In this document: positions 51,078 through 60,332 of the stretch, one piece after another | How positions within the stretch are numbered: the first letter of the stretch is position 1 | How the letters are laid out: the number at the start of each line of letters is the position of its first letter | Assembly (NCBI RefSeq): GCF_900120195.1 | Contig: NZ_LT635539.1 | Coordinates: 124,001-188,000 of the forward strand | From: Blautia sp. Marseille-P3087 | GTDB lineage: Bacteria; Bacillota; Clostridia; Lachnospirales; Lachnospiraceae | Direction of reading: 5' to 3' | Length of the DNA stretch: 64,000 nt | The notes under the pieces: generated by a model | Seen by the model: the letters and a program-made list of their open reading frames with translations, nothing else | The model's database searches: none | Told to the model about the DNA's origin: nothing | Translations under genes and position numbers: made by a program

Positions 51078-52745
51078 ATGGATAAAAAGATGTTTAAGGT
51101 CGTGATCGCCGGAGAGACAAGGATGTATCCGGAAGGAACCACGTACAGAGAAATTGTTGACGAGATCAGTATACACACGGAAACTCCGGTCATCCTCGTG
51201 ATGGTAAACGGAAAACTTCGTGAACTTCAGAAGAGACTGAAATCGGACTGTACACTGGAATTTGTGACAACGAAAGACCATATCGGTTTTGAAACTTATA
51301 AGCGAAGCGTGTGTCTCGTGCTCCTGCGTGCAATCTATGACGTGGCAGGCAGGGAAAACGTTGATAAAGTAATGATCCACTATTCTGTGGGAAATGGTTA
51401 CTATTTTACAATGGAAGGAAAAGCAGCTCTTGATCAGGATTTTCTTGATAAAGTAAAGGTACAGATGCACAAACTGGCGGACGAATGTACTCCGATCGGG
51501 AAACGTTCTGTCAATACAGATGAGGCAGTAGCACTTTTTCATAGGCATCGGATGTATGATAAGGAAAAATTGTTCCGGTTCCGCCGTGTCTCAAAGGTAA
51601 ACATCTACAATATCGGTTACTATGATGATTATTTTTATGGCTATATGGCAGACCATGCAGGATATGTACAGTATTTTGACCTGAAACTGTATGATGAGGG
51701 ATTTGTTCTGGAACTTCCGGAGCGGAAGAACCCGTCCGTGATCCCACCGTTCCAACCGCAGGATAAAATTTTCCATGTGCAGAAGGAATCGCAGGAATGG
51801 GCAGAAAAGATGGATATTTCGTATGTCGGCGATCTGAATGACCGAATTACGAAAGAAGGAATCAGCAATATTCTGCTTGTACAGGAAGCTTTACAGGAAG
51901 CGAAAATTTCTGATATCGCACAGCGGATCGTATCAGAAGGAAATAAGAAGTTTATCATGATCGCAGGTCCGTCTTCATCAGGAAAGACCTCGTTTTCGCA
52001 CAGACTTTCCATTCAGCTTACTGCACATGGCATGAAACCGCACCCTATCGGTGTGGACAATTATTTTAAAAACCGTGAAGACACTCCGTTTGATGAATTC
52101 GGTGAAAAAAATTATGAATGTCTCGAAGCAATCGATGTGGAGCAGTTCAATAAAGACATGCTGGCGCTTCTTAATGGAGAGCGTGTGGAACTCCCGGTAT
52201 TTAATTTTAAGACAGGACTGAGAGAGTACAAAGGTGATTTCCTGCAGCTTGGCAAAGATGATGTACTGGTGATCGAGGGAATTCACGGACTGAATGATAA
52301 ACTCAGTTATGCACTGCCGGCAGAAAGTAAATTCAAAATTTATATCAGCGCACTGACGCAGTTAAATATTGATGAGCATAATCGTATTCCGACAACGGAC
52401 GGCCGTCTGATCCGCAGAATTGTACGTGATGCACGTACGAGAGGCACTTCAGCAAAGGAGACGATCGCAAGATGGCCTTCTGTCAGAAGAGGAGAAGAGG
52501 CAAATATTTTTCCGTATCAGGAAGAGGCAGATGTGATGTTTAACTCAGCGCTTGTATATGAACTTGCCTGCCTGAAAGTATATGCCGAACCGCTTCTGTT
52601 TGGAATTGATAAGAGCGAGCCGGAATATCTGGAAGCGAAGCGTCTGTTGAAATTTTTGGATTATTTTATCTCCGTTCCAAGCGAAGATATTCCTCATAAT
52701 TCTCTGTTGCGAGAATTTGTAGGCGGAAGCTGCTTTGATGTATAA
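51078..52745 (+). CDS. TGS-domain nucleoside (uridine) kinase-like protein
   Basis: A 555-residue fusion. ATG 51078 follows CAGGAGG (51063-51069). Residues 1-65 resemble a TGS domain. About 70-240 resembles the second additional domain of threonyl-tRNA synthetase (tRNA_SAD-like). From about 295 there is a phosphoribulokinase/uridine-kinase domain with Walker A IAGPSSSGKTSFSHRL and a later VIEGIHGLNDKL. It is presumed to phosphorylate a nucleoside, but the ThrRS-like N-terminus suggests ligand sensing; the function is unproven. It is followed by a terminator. Confidence 0.85.
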   Translation: MDKKMFKVVIAGETRMYPEGTTYREIVDEISIHTETPVILVMVNGKLRELQKRLKSDCTLEFVTTKDHIGFETYKRSVCLVLLRAIYDVAGRENVDKVMIHYSVGNGYYFTMEGKAALDQDFLDKVKVQMHKLADECTPIGKRSVNTDEAVALFHRHRMYDKEKLFRFRRVSKVNIYNIGYYDDYFYGYMADHAGYVQYFDLKLYDEGFVLELPERKNPSVIPPFQPQDKIFHVQKESQEWAEKMDISYVGDLNDRITKEGISNILLVQEALQEAKISDIAQRIVSEGNKKFIMIAGPSSSGKTSFSHRLSIQLTAHGMKPHPIGVDNYFKNREDTPFDEFGEKNYECLEAIDVEQFNKDMLALLNGERVELPVFNFKTGLREYKGDFLQLGKDDVLVIEGIHGLNDKLSYALPAESKFKIYISALTQLNIDEHNRIPTTDGRLIRRIVRDARTRGTSAKETIARWPSVRRGEEANIFPYQEEADVMFNSALVYELACLKVYAEPLLFGIDKSEPEYLEAKRLLKFLDYFISVPSEDIPHNSLLREFVGGSCFDV

Positions 52746-52767
52746 TAAGTTGATTTTTTTAGGAAGG

Positions 52768-52814
52768 GGCTGTCGCTTTAACGAATAAAATTTCGTGAAG
52801 CGGCAGCTTCATTT
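52768..52814 (+). terminator. Intrinsic terminator after the uridine-kinase-like gene
   Basis: GCTGTCGCTT pairs with AAGCGGCAGC (one G-U), extended by ACGAA/TTCGT; the tail TTCATTTATG is only moderately T-rich. Confidence 0.7.
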
Positions 52815-52987
52815 ATGCCGTTTTGGGGATTGTTTATTAGATTTCTTCTGATATTTTCTAAAAATGACGTACTTTAATAAGACATCTTTGAGACTTGGAA
52901 AATGTGTTTTTAAAAGGTTAAAACTCAGGCACTTTTCATCGGAATAAGTGTGTCCCTGTCTTACCTGTTTGGATTCTGTTATGCATT

Positions 52988-54144
52988 ATGATTCCGGAGA
53001 ATATTTCTTCCAGAAAACTGAATATTCAGATATGGGAGATGAAAGACGGTGAGAAGGTTGCAGAGCTGTCGGATGATAATAATTCAGCTGAAATAACAGT
53101 AGGCCTTACAGATCTTGCGGTTTCTGAAAATCTTTATACGACTCAGAAGGAGAGCTGCTTGAAGAAAATATCTATCAGGCAGGTGAAGCATTGGAACTGC
53201 CTCAGGCTCCACAGGGTGATGGTAAATTCGCCGGATGGTTCTGTGACGGGAAAGAAGCAGAAGACGACCAGATTCTTAATGATGATAAGGAGTTTTATGC
53301 TGTTTTCCGGCAGGATATCAAAGATGCCCGGATCAGTGATATTCCGGCAAGCTGTTATAACGGAACGGAAATAAAACCAACATTTACTGTGAAATATCAG
53401 GATGAGCTGCTTACGGAAAATGCAGATTACACGGTATCATGGAAGAATAATGTTAATATCGGAACAGCAACAGCAGTGATTACCGGCATTGGAAAATTCT
53501 TTGGAACAAAAGAGATTTCCTATGTGATCGAAGCTCACAGGTGGAATGGGCCTATGAAGACAGTCAAAGAGCCTACGGCGCTGGTATATGGAAGGGCAGA
53601 ACGAAAATGTACAGTCTGCGGCAAGACAGAATCAAAGCAGCTTGCAAAACTGAGTCCGAAAATGAAGGTAAATGTATCCAGTATCGTTCTGAAAACGGGA
53701 CAGAGCACAACAAAGGTAAAAGTTACCGGGCTTGCAAAAGGGGACAGAATTGCGTCATGGACATCCGGCAATAATAAAATCGTGACAGTAAATTCTTCAG
53801 GAAAGATTCGGGCAGGTAAGAAAACCGGAAATGCTAAGATTTCTGTTAAGCTTCAAAGTGGACTGCAAAAACAGATCGCTGTAAAGGTTCAGAAGACACC
53901 GGTAAAGACAACAAAAATACAGGGAATCCAAAAGAAAATAAGGCTTCGGAAGAAGAAATCCTGTACGCTGGTTCCACAGATTCTGCCAATTACATCAGTG
54001 GAGAAGATAACCTTTACCTCATCAAACAAAAAAGTGGCAACTGTCACCTCTAAGGGAAAGGTTACAGCGAAGAAGAAAGGAACTGCAGTTATAACTGTAA
54101 AATCCGGAAAGATTAAAGTAAAATGCAAAATTACCGTGCGTTGA
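52988..54144 (+). pseudogene. Frameshifted, 5'-truncated surface protein with InlB-type and Ig-like (Big_2) domains
   Basis: Two frames together encode one protein. The first (from 52988) reads about 50 sensible residues to AVSENLY; the sense then moves to another frame, open after a TGA at 53125-53127, that continues DSEGELLEENIYQAGEALEL to the stop at 54144. A 1-2 base indel between about 53127 and 53150 explains it. Content: an InlB-like repeat (FAGWFCDGKEAEDD), a beta domain (NADYTVSWKNNVNIGTA), then two Big_2 domains (NVSSIVLKTGQSTTKV; a C-terminal ITFTSSNKKVATVTSKGKV). There is no signal peptide or ribosome site upstream, so the 5' end is missing. An internal TTG 53179 start is possible but weak. 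Confidence 0.7.
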
Positions 54145-54153
54145 AATTAAATC

Positions 54154-54183
54154 TTTACTTTAATGGTATATTTGTGTTAGAAT
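54154..54183 (+). promoter_or_regulatory. Promoter of rnpB
   Basis: TTTACT (54154-54159), an 18-nt spacer and TAGAAT (54178-54183), a few bases before the RNA start. Confidence 0.6.
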
Positions 54184-54190
54184 AGCATTT

Positions 54191-54542
54191 GCGCAAGCAG
54201 GCCAGGTGATCGCGGCTGTACAGACGAAAGGGTACAGACGAGGAAAGTCCGGGCTTCACAGGGCAGGATGCCGGATAACGTCCGGTGGAGGTGACTCCCA
54301 GACCAGTGCAACAGAAATAAACCGCCTTCTTCGTGAAGGTAAGGGTGGAAAGGCAGTGTAAGAGACTACCGCCGTTGTGGTAACAGAACGGGCACATGTA
54401 AACTCCATTCGAAGCAAGACCGAAACGAAAGCGATACGGCTGCCCGTCGTGCTTTCAGGTAGGTCGCTTGAGCCATCTGGCAACGGATGGCCTAGACAGA
54501 TGATCACTCAACGACATAACCCGGCTTATCGGCCTGCTTGCA
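54191..54542 (+). ncRNA. rnpB: RNase P RNA (bacterial class)
   Basis: The ends GCAAGCAGGCC and GGCCTGCTTGC pair as helix P1. The universally conserved GAGGAAAGTCCGGGC (CR-I) lies at 54240-54254. ACAGAAATAAACCGCC, GGTAAGGGTGGAAAGG and a final CATAACCCGGCTTATCGG are all in the expected order. It is the catalytic RNA that trims tRNA 5' leaders. A terminator follows directly. Confidence 0.97.
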
Positions 54543-54546
54543 ACAA

Positions 54547-54578
54547 AAAAGAAACGTCATTACGACGTTTCTTTTTTG
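54547..54578. terminator. Bidirectional terminator between rnpB and pyrI
   Basis: AAAGAAACGTC pairs with GACGTTTCTTT around ATTAC, with A-run and T-run flanks; it serves rnpB and the convergent pyrBI. Confidence 0.92.
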
Positions 54579-54586
54579 TTATGTAA

Positions 54587-55024
54587 TTATTTATTACGTT
54601 TGCCTCTGTATTTCTCTTCGCAGTATTTGCAGCGGTATACTTCTTTTTCAGGATCAGCAAGGATGAATACATGATCCAGCCCCTGCTCGATTGAAGTGAT
54701 ACAGCGAGGGTTTTTACATTTGATAACGTTTGTTATCTGTTTTGGAAGTTTCAGGATCCTTTTTTCGACGATCTTTTCATCTTTGATGATGTTTACGGTA
54801 ATGTTGTGATCGATGAAACCGAGGATGTCCAGATCAAGGTTTTCAATCGGGCATTCTACTTTGATGATATCTTTGACACCCATCTTGTTGCTCTTTGCAT
54901 TTTTGATGATTGCAACTGTGCAGTCAAGTTTGTCGAGTTTCAGGTCATGATAGATTGTCATGGCTTTGCCGGCCTTGATATGGTCAAGTACAAAACCTTC
55001 GTGAAGTGCTCCAACGTTTAACAT
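54587..55024 (-). CDS. pyrI: Aspartate carbamoyltransferase regulatory subunit
   Basis: A 145-residue protein. The N-terminal allosteric domain has GFVLDHIKAGKAMTIY. The C-terminal zinc domain has CKNPRC and CKYCEEKY, giving four Cys ligands. It binds the catalytic trimers to form a nucleotide-regulated ATCase. Its ATG overlaps the pyrB stop by one base (TAATG). Confidence 0.96.
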   Translation of the reverse strand: MLNVGALHEGFVLDHIKAGKAMTIYHDLKLDKLDCTVAIIKNAKSNKMGVKDIIKVECPIENLDLDILGFIDHNITVNIIKDEKIVEKRILKLPKQITNVIKCKNPRCITSIEQGLDHVFILADPEKEVYRCKYCEEKYRGKRNK

Positions 55025-55944
55025 TATACTTCCACCTCCAGTAATCTGAGAATCAGTGCCATACGAACATAGACACCATACTGTGCCTGCTTGAAATATG
55101 CGGCACGCGGATCATCATCGACTTCAACGGCAATTTCATTTACTCGCGGAAGCGGATGAAGAATGTACATGTCCTTCGGAGCAAGTTCCATTTTCTGTTT
55201 GTCCAGTATGTAGAAGTCTTTCATGCGTACGTAATCCTCTTCGTTGAAGAAACGTTCTTTCTGTACACGTGTCATGTAGAGAATATCGAGTTTCGGAAGT
55301 GCATCTTCCAGACGCTCTACTTCTTCGAATTCCACATTGTGTTTCTCAAGGATATCTTCGCGGATATAGCTTGGTACGCGAAGTTCTTCCGGTGAGATCA
55401 GGACAAATTTAACATTTGAATAACGAAGTACCAGAGCTTCGATCAGAGAATGAACGGTACGTCCGAATTTCAGGTCACCACACAGACCGATAGTAAGGTC
55501 ATCAAGCCTTCCTTTAAGGGAACGAATAGTAAGAAGATCGGTAAGCGTCTGAGTAGGATGCTGATGACCACCATCACCGGCGTTGATAACAGGAATAGAA
55601 GATGCCATAGAAGCGACCAGCGGAGCACCTTCTTTCGGGTGACGCATAGCACAGATATCTGCATAACAGGAAACAACACGAATTGTATCGGCAACGCTTT
55701 CGCCTTTGGAAGCAGAGCTGGAACCGGCTGATGAGAAACCTAAAACTTTGCCGCCGAGGTTCATCATAGCAGCTTCAAAACTTAATCGTGTACGTGTACT
55801 TGGTTCATAAAAACAGGTGGCAAGTCGCTTATCGTCGCAGACATGCGCGTATTTGGATGGATTTTTTTCGATGTCGCTGGCCAGTGTCAGAAGATCGTCG
55901 AGTTCTTCTTTCGTGAGATCCAACGGGCTCATTAAATGTCTCAT
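55024..55944 (-). CDS. pyrB: Aspartate carbamoyltransferase catalytic subunit
   Basis: A 306-residue protein. ATG 55944 is chosen because GGGAGG lies just upstream (complement of cctccc at 55951-55956). Carbamoyl-phosphate loop [19 protein letters not shown]-type loop (SSASKGES), [15 protein letters not shown] and HPLPRVNEI are all present. It performs the first committed step of pyrimidine synthesis. The leader is only ~45 nt, so no attenuator of the usual kind is seen; control is likely allosteric through PyrI. Confidence 0.97.
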   Translation of the reverse strand: MRHLMSPLDLTKEELDDLLTLASDIEKNPSKYAHVCDDKRLATCFYEPSTRTRLSFEAAMMNLGGKVLGFSSAGSSSASKGESVADTIRVVSCYADICAMRHPKEGAPLVASMASSIPVINAGDGGHQHPTQTLTDLLTIRSLKGRLDDLTIGLCGDLKFGRTVHSLIEALVLRYSNVKFVLISPEELRVPSYIREDILEKHNVEFEEVERLEDALPKLDILYMTRVQKERFFNEEDYVRMKDFYILDKQKMELAPKDMYILHPLPRVNEIAVEVDDDPRAAYFKQAQYGVYVRMALILRLLEVEV

Positions 55945-55994
55945 GTAATACCTCCCTTGTTGGTGCGGAAAATTGTAAAATTCTCTCTTGCACA

Positions 55995-56023
55995 ATCATA
56001 TACTAGTGGAATCATTTTTTCAA
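55995..56023 (-). promoter_or_regulatory. Promoter of pyrBI inside the 3' end of the CmpB-like gene
   Basis: On the minus strand TTGAAA (56023-56018), a 17-nt spacer and TATGAT (56000-55995). The -35 box overlaps the last codons of the upstream gene. Confidence 0.7.
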
Positions 56024-56415
56024 GATACTTTCGTCAGGATTTTTTCAAAAATAAGTCCGGCGGCAAACCATAGCGGAGCATAGTCAAGACGGATAATTCC
56101 ACGATACTGAAAAGCTGCACCGCTGTAGTCCCATGGACACATTTCAAACTCTTTCAGAATACTTCCACTGACAAATTCCACAAGATAAAAACCGAACATA
56201 TAAAGCAGTCCCCGGCAGAAAAAAGGAAACGTGTAAATTCTGGCATACAGAGGGGCGATAACCGCTGCGCAGCCGTAGATGGGAAACATCAGAAGAGAAG
56301 TTTTGCCGTTCATGGTGCGCTGACCGGCGAGCAGAGAATGCAGTCCGGTCCAGAGTATTTCAAGACACCATCCGGCAGATCCGCAGAGGAAAAAATTCGA
56401 GAGATTCTGATTCAT
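56020..56415 (-). CDS. CmpB-like putative ABC-transporter permease membrane protein
   Basis: A 131-residue hydrophobic protein with three or four helices. The FLCGSAGWCLEILWTGLHS start, NGKTSLLMFPIYG, EFVSGSILKEF and CPWDYSG are markers of the CmpB family (PF06541). The function is poorly known despite the permease label. GGAGGG lies upstream of its ATG. It is probably transcribed with pyrBI to some extent. Confidence 0.8.
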   Translation of the reverse strand: MNQNLSNFFLCGSAGWCLEILWTGLHSLLAGQRTMNGKTSLLMFPIYGCAAVIAPLYARIYTFPFFCRGLLYMFGFYLVEFVSGSILKEFEMCPWDYSGAAFQYRGIIRLDYAPLWFAAGLIFEKILTKVS

Positions 56416-56544
56416 GGCAGACCCTCCTGATCATGTAAAATTGTTGTAAAACTTTGATTCTAGTATGTCCCGGTCTTGAAAAAAAGATACGTAAATGCTA
56501 TATTAACTAGTAATAAACAATTATCAGTATTAGGAGTACACAAA

Positions 56545-57843
56545 ATGGATTATCAGCAAAGCAGAGCGTATGTAAAAGACGCGGATCAGTACGCGGGAGG
56601 CGCTCTGGATCTTACAAATATAAAAGAACTGATGAACCGGCTTGGGAATCCCCAGGATCGGTTAAAATACGTACACGTGGCAGGAACCAACGGCAAGGGT
56701 TCGGTGATCGCTTATCTGTATACCACTCTTTCAGATGCAGGATATCGTGTCGGAAGATATATTTCTCCTTCGGTATATTCTTACAGGGAGAAGATGGAAG
56801 TGGATGGCAGGGCAGTCAGCCGGGAAGCGTTTGCCGGATATATCACAAGGGTTGCTGCAGCAATTGAAGAAATGACAGAAGAAGGTCTTGCACATCCCAC
56901 CCCATTTGAAATAGAAACGGCGGTGGCATTTTTATTTTTTGCAGAAGAAAAATGTGATCTTGTCATTCTGGAAGTCGGAATGGGCGGTGATCTGGATGCG
57001 ACAAATATTATTAAAAACACAGTGCTCGCAGTTCTTGTTCCGATCAGTATGGATCATCAGGCATTTCTTGGAAATACACTTGCAGAGATCGCACAGAAAA
57101 AAGCCGGTATCATCAAACCGGGCTGCAGTGTTGTAACGGTCGGACAGCAGCCGGAGACGATGGAAGTTATCCGGGAGGTATGCCGGGAAAAAGGTGCAGA
57201 TCTGACCGAGACAGATTTAAGTTCTGTAAAAGCGGTTAAGGAAGACTTTGCCGGACAGACACTGGAGTACCAGGGAGAAACATATGAGCTTTCACTGGCA
57301 GGATCCTATCAGACAGAGAATGCAGCGCTTGCACTGGACGCACTGGAAGTTTTGAATCATAAAGGCTATCTGACAACTGTTGAACAGCGGAAAAAAGGAC
57401 TTGAAGAAACAAAATGGAACGGACGCCTGACGATCATCAACAGAGAGCCTTTGTTTATTGTGGATGGGGCACACAATCCGGCAGCAGCAGATATGCTTGA
57501 AGATTCAGTGCGCAAATATTTTAAAGGACGGAAGATGTACTTTATCATGGGAGTTTTCCGTGACAAAGATTATTCTTATATTATCAGGAAGTTATGTCCT
57601 TATGCAGAACAGATTGTTACGATTGAGACACCGCATAACCCACGGGCACTGCCGGCGCAGGAACTGGCAGAAGCCGTGCGGGAGTGCAATCCACATGTAC
57701 AGGCAGCAGAGAATATACAGGATGCGGTAAATAAGGTGTTTGCCATGGCTGAGCGAGAGGATCTCATTCTTTCCTTTGGATCGCTTTCTTTTATCGGAGA
57801 GATCACAACAATTGTCAAAAACCGGGAGGAAAAGCACTTATGA
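56545..57843 (+). CDS. folC: Folylpolyglutamate synthase / dihydrofolate synthase
   Basis: A 432-residue Mur-ligase-type protein; ATG 56545 follows AGGAGT at 56532-56537. ATP loop VAGTNGKGSVIAYLY, LEVGMGGDLDATN, PISMDHQAFLGNTLAEI and VDGAHNPAAADML are present. It adds glutamates to folates. It overlaps pheA by 4 bases (ATGA), so the two are translationally coupled. Confidence 0.96.
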   Translation: MDYQQSRAYVKDADQYAGGALDLTNIKELMNRLGNPQDRLKYVHVAGTNGKGSVIAYLYTTLSDAGYRVGRYISPSVYSYREKMEVDGRAVSREAFAGYITRVAAAIEEMTEEGLAHPTPFEIETAVAFLFFAEEKCDLVILEVGMGGDLDATNIIKNTVLAVLVPISMDHQAFLGNTLAEIAQKKAGIIKPGCSVVTVGQQPETMEVIREVCREKGADLTETDLSSVKAVKEDFAGQTLEYQGETYELSLAGSYQTENAALALDALEVLNHKGYLTTVEQRKKGLEETKWNGRLTIINREPLFIVDGAHNPAAADMLEDSVRKYFKGRKMYFIMGVFRDKDYSYIIRKLCPYAEQIVTIETPHNPRALPAQELAEAVRECNPHVQAAENIQDAVNKVFAMAEREDLILSFGSLSFIGEITTIVKNREEKHL

Positions 57844-58991
57844 CAGATTTACAGGAATGCCGTAAAGAAATAGATATCATTGATAAGGAAATCTTACGGC
57901 TTTTTGAAAAAAGAATGAAAGTCTGCGAGAAGGTTGCAGAATACAAGATACATACAGGCAAGAAGGTACTGGATCCTAAAAGGGAACAGGATAAGATCAC
58001 GGTTCTTAAGGATTCTGCACACGGTGAATTTAATGAACTTGGTGCACAGGAACTGTTTCAGCAGATCATGGCGATCAGCCGCAAACGTCAGTATCAGCTT
58101 CTGACAAAAAATGGTGTCGAAAATGACCTCAAAGACTACAAGATGGTCGATGCACTGCCGCTGACCGGAGTCAATGTAGTATTTCAGGGTGTGGAGGGCG
58201 CATACAGCTATGCCGCCATGCGTGCATATTTTTCTGATGCGATCAACAGCTACCATGTAAAGACATTCCGCGATGCGATGGAAGAAGTGGCTTCCGGTAA
58301 GGCAGATTATGCAGTACTTCCGATTGAAAATTCGACGGAGGGAATCGTGACAGATATCTACGATCTGCTTACAGAATATCAGCTCTATATTGTCGGAGAG
58401 CAGGGTATGAAAGTAGAACATGTGCTGCTCGGTATTCCGGGAACATCTCTTGAAGAGATCAAAACCGTTTATTCTCATCCGCAGGCACTTGCGCAGTGCA
58501 AAAAATATCTGGAAAGTCACCCGGACTGGAAAGCTGTCAAGACCGAAAATACAGCAGGTGCAGCAAAGAAGATCCATGAAGAACTGGACAGAACACAGGC
58601 AGCGATTGCAAGCCGTGCAGCAGGAGCGCTTTACGGACTTTCTGTTATGGCGGAAAACATCTGCTATAATGAGGAAAATGTCACCAGATTTATTATTGTA
58701 AGTGCACATCCGATTTACGAAAAGAGCGCAGCCAAAATCAGCGTAAGCTTCGAGCTGCCTCATGAGAGCGGAACACTTTATCATATGCTGTCACATTTTA
58801 TTTATAACGGACTGAGCATGACAAAGATCGAATCTCGCCCGATCACCGGAAAGAAATGGGAATACAGATTTTTTGTAGATTTTGAAGGTAATCTGGAAGA
58901 ACCGGCAGTCAAAAATGCACTGCGCGGTCTTGAAGCAGAGGCAAATCGAATGAGAGTACTTGGAAATTACGGACAGCAGGAGGAAGAATAA
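57840..58991 (+). CDS. pheA: Bifunctional chorismate mutase / prephenate dehydratase
   Basis: A 383-residue P-protein. Residues 1-90 are an AroQ-type chorismate mutase (ECRKEIDIIDKEILRLFEKR). About 105-285 is the prephenate dehydratase domain (FQGVEGAYSYAAMRAYF, LPIENSTEGIVTDIYDLL) with ITRFIIV-type end (NVTRFIIVS). An ACT domain for phenylalanine feedback follows (ISVSFELPHESGTLYHML, KIESRPI). It makes phenylpyruvate. Confidence 0.97.
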   Translation: MTDLQECRKEIDIIDKEILRLFEKRMKVCEKVAEYKIHTGKKVLDPKREQDKITVLKDSAHGEFNELGAQELFQQIMAISRKRQYQLLTKNGVENDLKDYKMVDALPLTGVNVVFQGVEGAYSYAAMRAYFSDAINSYHVKTFRDAMEEVASGKADYAVLPIENSTEGIVTDIYDLLTEYQLYIVGEQGMKVEHVLLGIPGTSLEEIKTVYSHPQALAQCKKYLESHPDWKAVKTENTAGAAKKIHEELDRTQAAIASRAAGALYGLSVMAENICYNEENVTRFIIVSAHPIYEKSAAKISVSFELPHESGTLYHMLSHFIYNGLSMTKIESRPITGKKWEYRFFVDFEGNLEEPAVKNALRGLEAEANRMRVLGNYGQQEEE

Positions 58992-58992
58992 A

Positions 58993-60309
58993 ATGACACG
59001 TGTAAAAGAATGTGTGCTCTATCGTGGATTTGAGCATGGAGATATACTGGACAAAATGACAGCGCTTATGGATGCAAGTGAAAAATCAGCAGTCAATGCA
59101 AGCGAGATGGAAGAAGAATTTTATGAATGCGTCAACGGTCTGATCGAAATTGCAGGTTCTTATGGATTTACGGGAAATCTGTGGCACGATTATCTTACAC
59201 TTCTTCTGGTAAATCATGAAAATGCATTCAGTACTGCGAGCGAGATCAGAGGTACAATCGAAGGCAGTATCAATCAGCTTGCACTTCATGATTTTGCGAT
59301 TTTTAAAGAACTCTATGACTTTGATCTGACAGTGCTGGACAAACTGTTCCATACATCCTGCTGTGGAATCCTCTGTAATTATGAAGCACCGCAGGATACC
59401 GGCAAAATGTTTAACAAACGTATCCGTGACCGTATCTGTGAGATGAGCAAAACACTGGCAGTTGCCAAAGATACTGAAGAATTTATGGCAGACATGGTCC
59501 AGTTTTACAAAGACTTCGGTGTAGGAAAACTCGGACTTCACAAAGCATTCCGCATTGACCATGATGAGAACGGCAGAGCAGTGATCGTACCGGTGACCAG
59601 GATCGCGCATGTACGTCTGGATGATCTGGTCGGCTATGAGATACCAAAACAGAAACTCATCGAAAATACAGAGGCATTTGTACGTGGAAGAAAGGCAAAT
59701 AACTGTCTGCTGTTCGGTGATGCAGGAACAGGTAAATCTTCCAGCATCAAAGGTATTCTGAATCAGTATTATGATGAGGGACTGCGAATCATTGAAGTAT
59801 ATAAGCATCAGTTTGTAGATCTGAATCAGGTTATTGCCCAGATCAAAGACCGCAATTACAAATTTATTATCTACATGGATGATCTTTCTTTCGAAGAATT
59901 TGAGATTGAATATAAATATCTGAAAGCCGTGATCGAGGGCGGACTGGAACGCAAACCGGAGAATATTCTGATCTATGCGACAAGCAACCGCCGCCATCTC
60001 GTAAGAGAGCGTGCAGGGGATAAGCTGGAAGTAGGCGCAGATGACGATATCCATTCCTCCGATACCGTGCAGGAAAAGCTTTCACTGGTATATCGTTTTG
60101 GCGTTCGTATTTACTTTGGTGCGCCGGATCGCAAAGAGTTCCACATGATTGTCAAAACACTTGCGAAACGTAACGGAATCTCAATGCCGGAAGATCAGCT
60201 TCTTCTGGAAGCCGGCAAATGGGAAATTTCCCATGGCGGTCTGACAGGACGTACGGCGCAGCAGTTTATTGATCATCTTCTTGGAAAAGAGGAGACACAG
60301 GAAGCATAA
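58993..60309 (+). CDS. DUF815 AAA+ ATPase
   Basis: A 438-residue protein beginning one base after the pheA stop. A helical N-terminal half of ~200 residues precedes an AAA+ domain: Walker A LLFGDAGTGKSSSIKGIL, Walker B FIIYMDDLSFEE, and the sensor region YATSNRRHLV. It matches the DUF815 (COG2607) family of predicted ATPases. No enzymatic target is known. It sits between pheA and ppx with 23 bases to ppx, so it is likely cotranscribed with them. Confidence 0.9.
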   Translation: MTRVKECVLYRGFEHGDILDKMTALMDASEKSAVNASEMEEEFYECVNGLIEIAGSYGFTGNLWHDYLTLLLVNHENAFSTASEIRGTIEGSINQLALHDFAIFKELYDFDLTVLDKLFHTSCCGILCNYEAPQDTGKMFNKRIRDRICEMSKTLAVAKDTEEFMADMVQFYKDFGVGKLGLHKAFRIDHDENGRAVIVPVTRIAHVRLDDLVGYEIPKQKLIENTEAFVRGRKANNCLLFGDAGTGKSSSIKGILNQYYDEGLRIIEVYKHQFVDLNQVIAQIKDRNYKFIIYMDDLSFEEFEIEYKYLKAVIEGGLERKPENILIYATSNRRHLVRERAGDKLEVGADDDIHSSDTVQEKLSLVYRFGVRIYFGAPDRKEFHMIVKTLAKRNGISMPEDQLLLEAGKWEISHGGLTGRTAQQFIDHLLGKEETQEA

Positions 60310-60332
60310 TAATTGGGAAGGAGCGGGAGTGT

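Noticed and set aside
55945-55994. A PyrR-type attenuator or UTP-sensitive leader before pyrB
   Set aside because: The predicted leader is only ~45 nt with no hairpin-plus-T-run structure.
57894-58784. A 296-codon minus-strand open frame opposite pheA
   Set aside because: pheA is certain on the plus strand; the antisense frame has no ribosome site or domain.
59086-60054. A 322-codon minus-strand open frame opposite the DUF815 gene
   Set aside because: It is a by-product of codon bias on the coding strand; no ribosome site and no recognisable protein.
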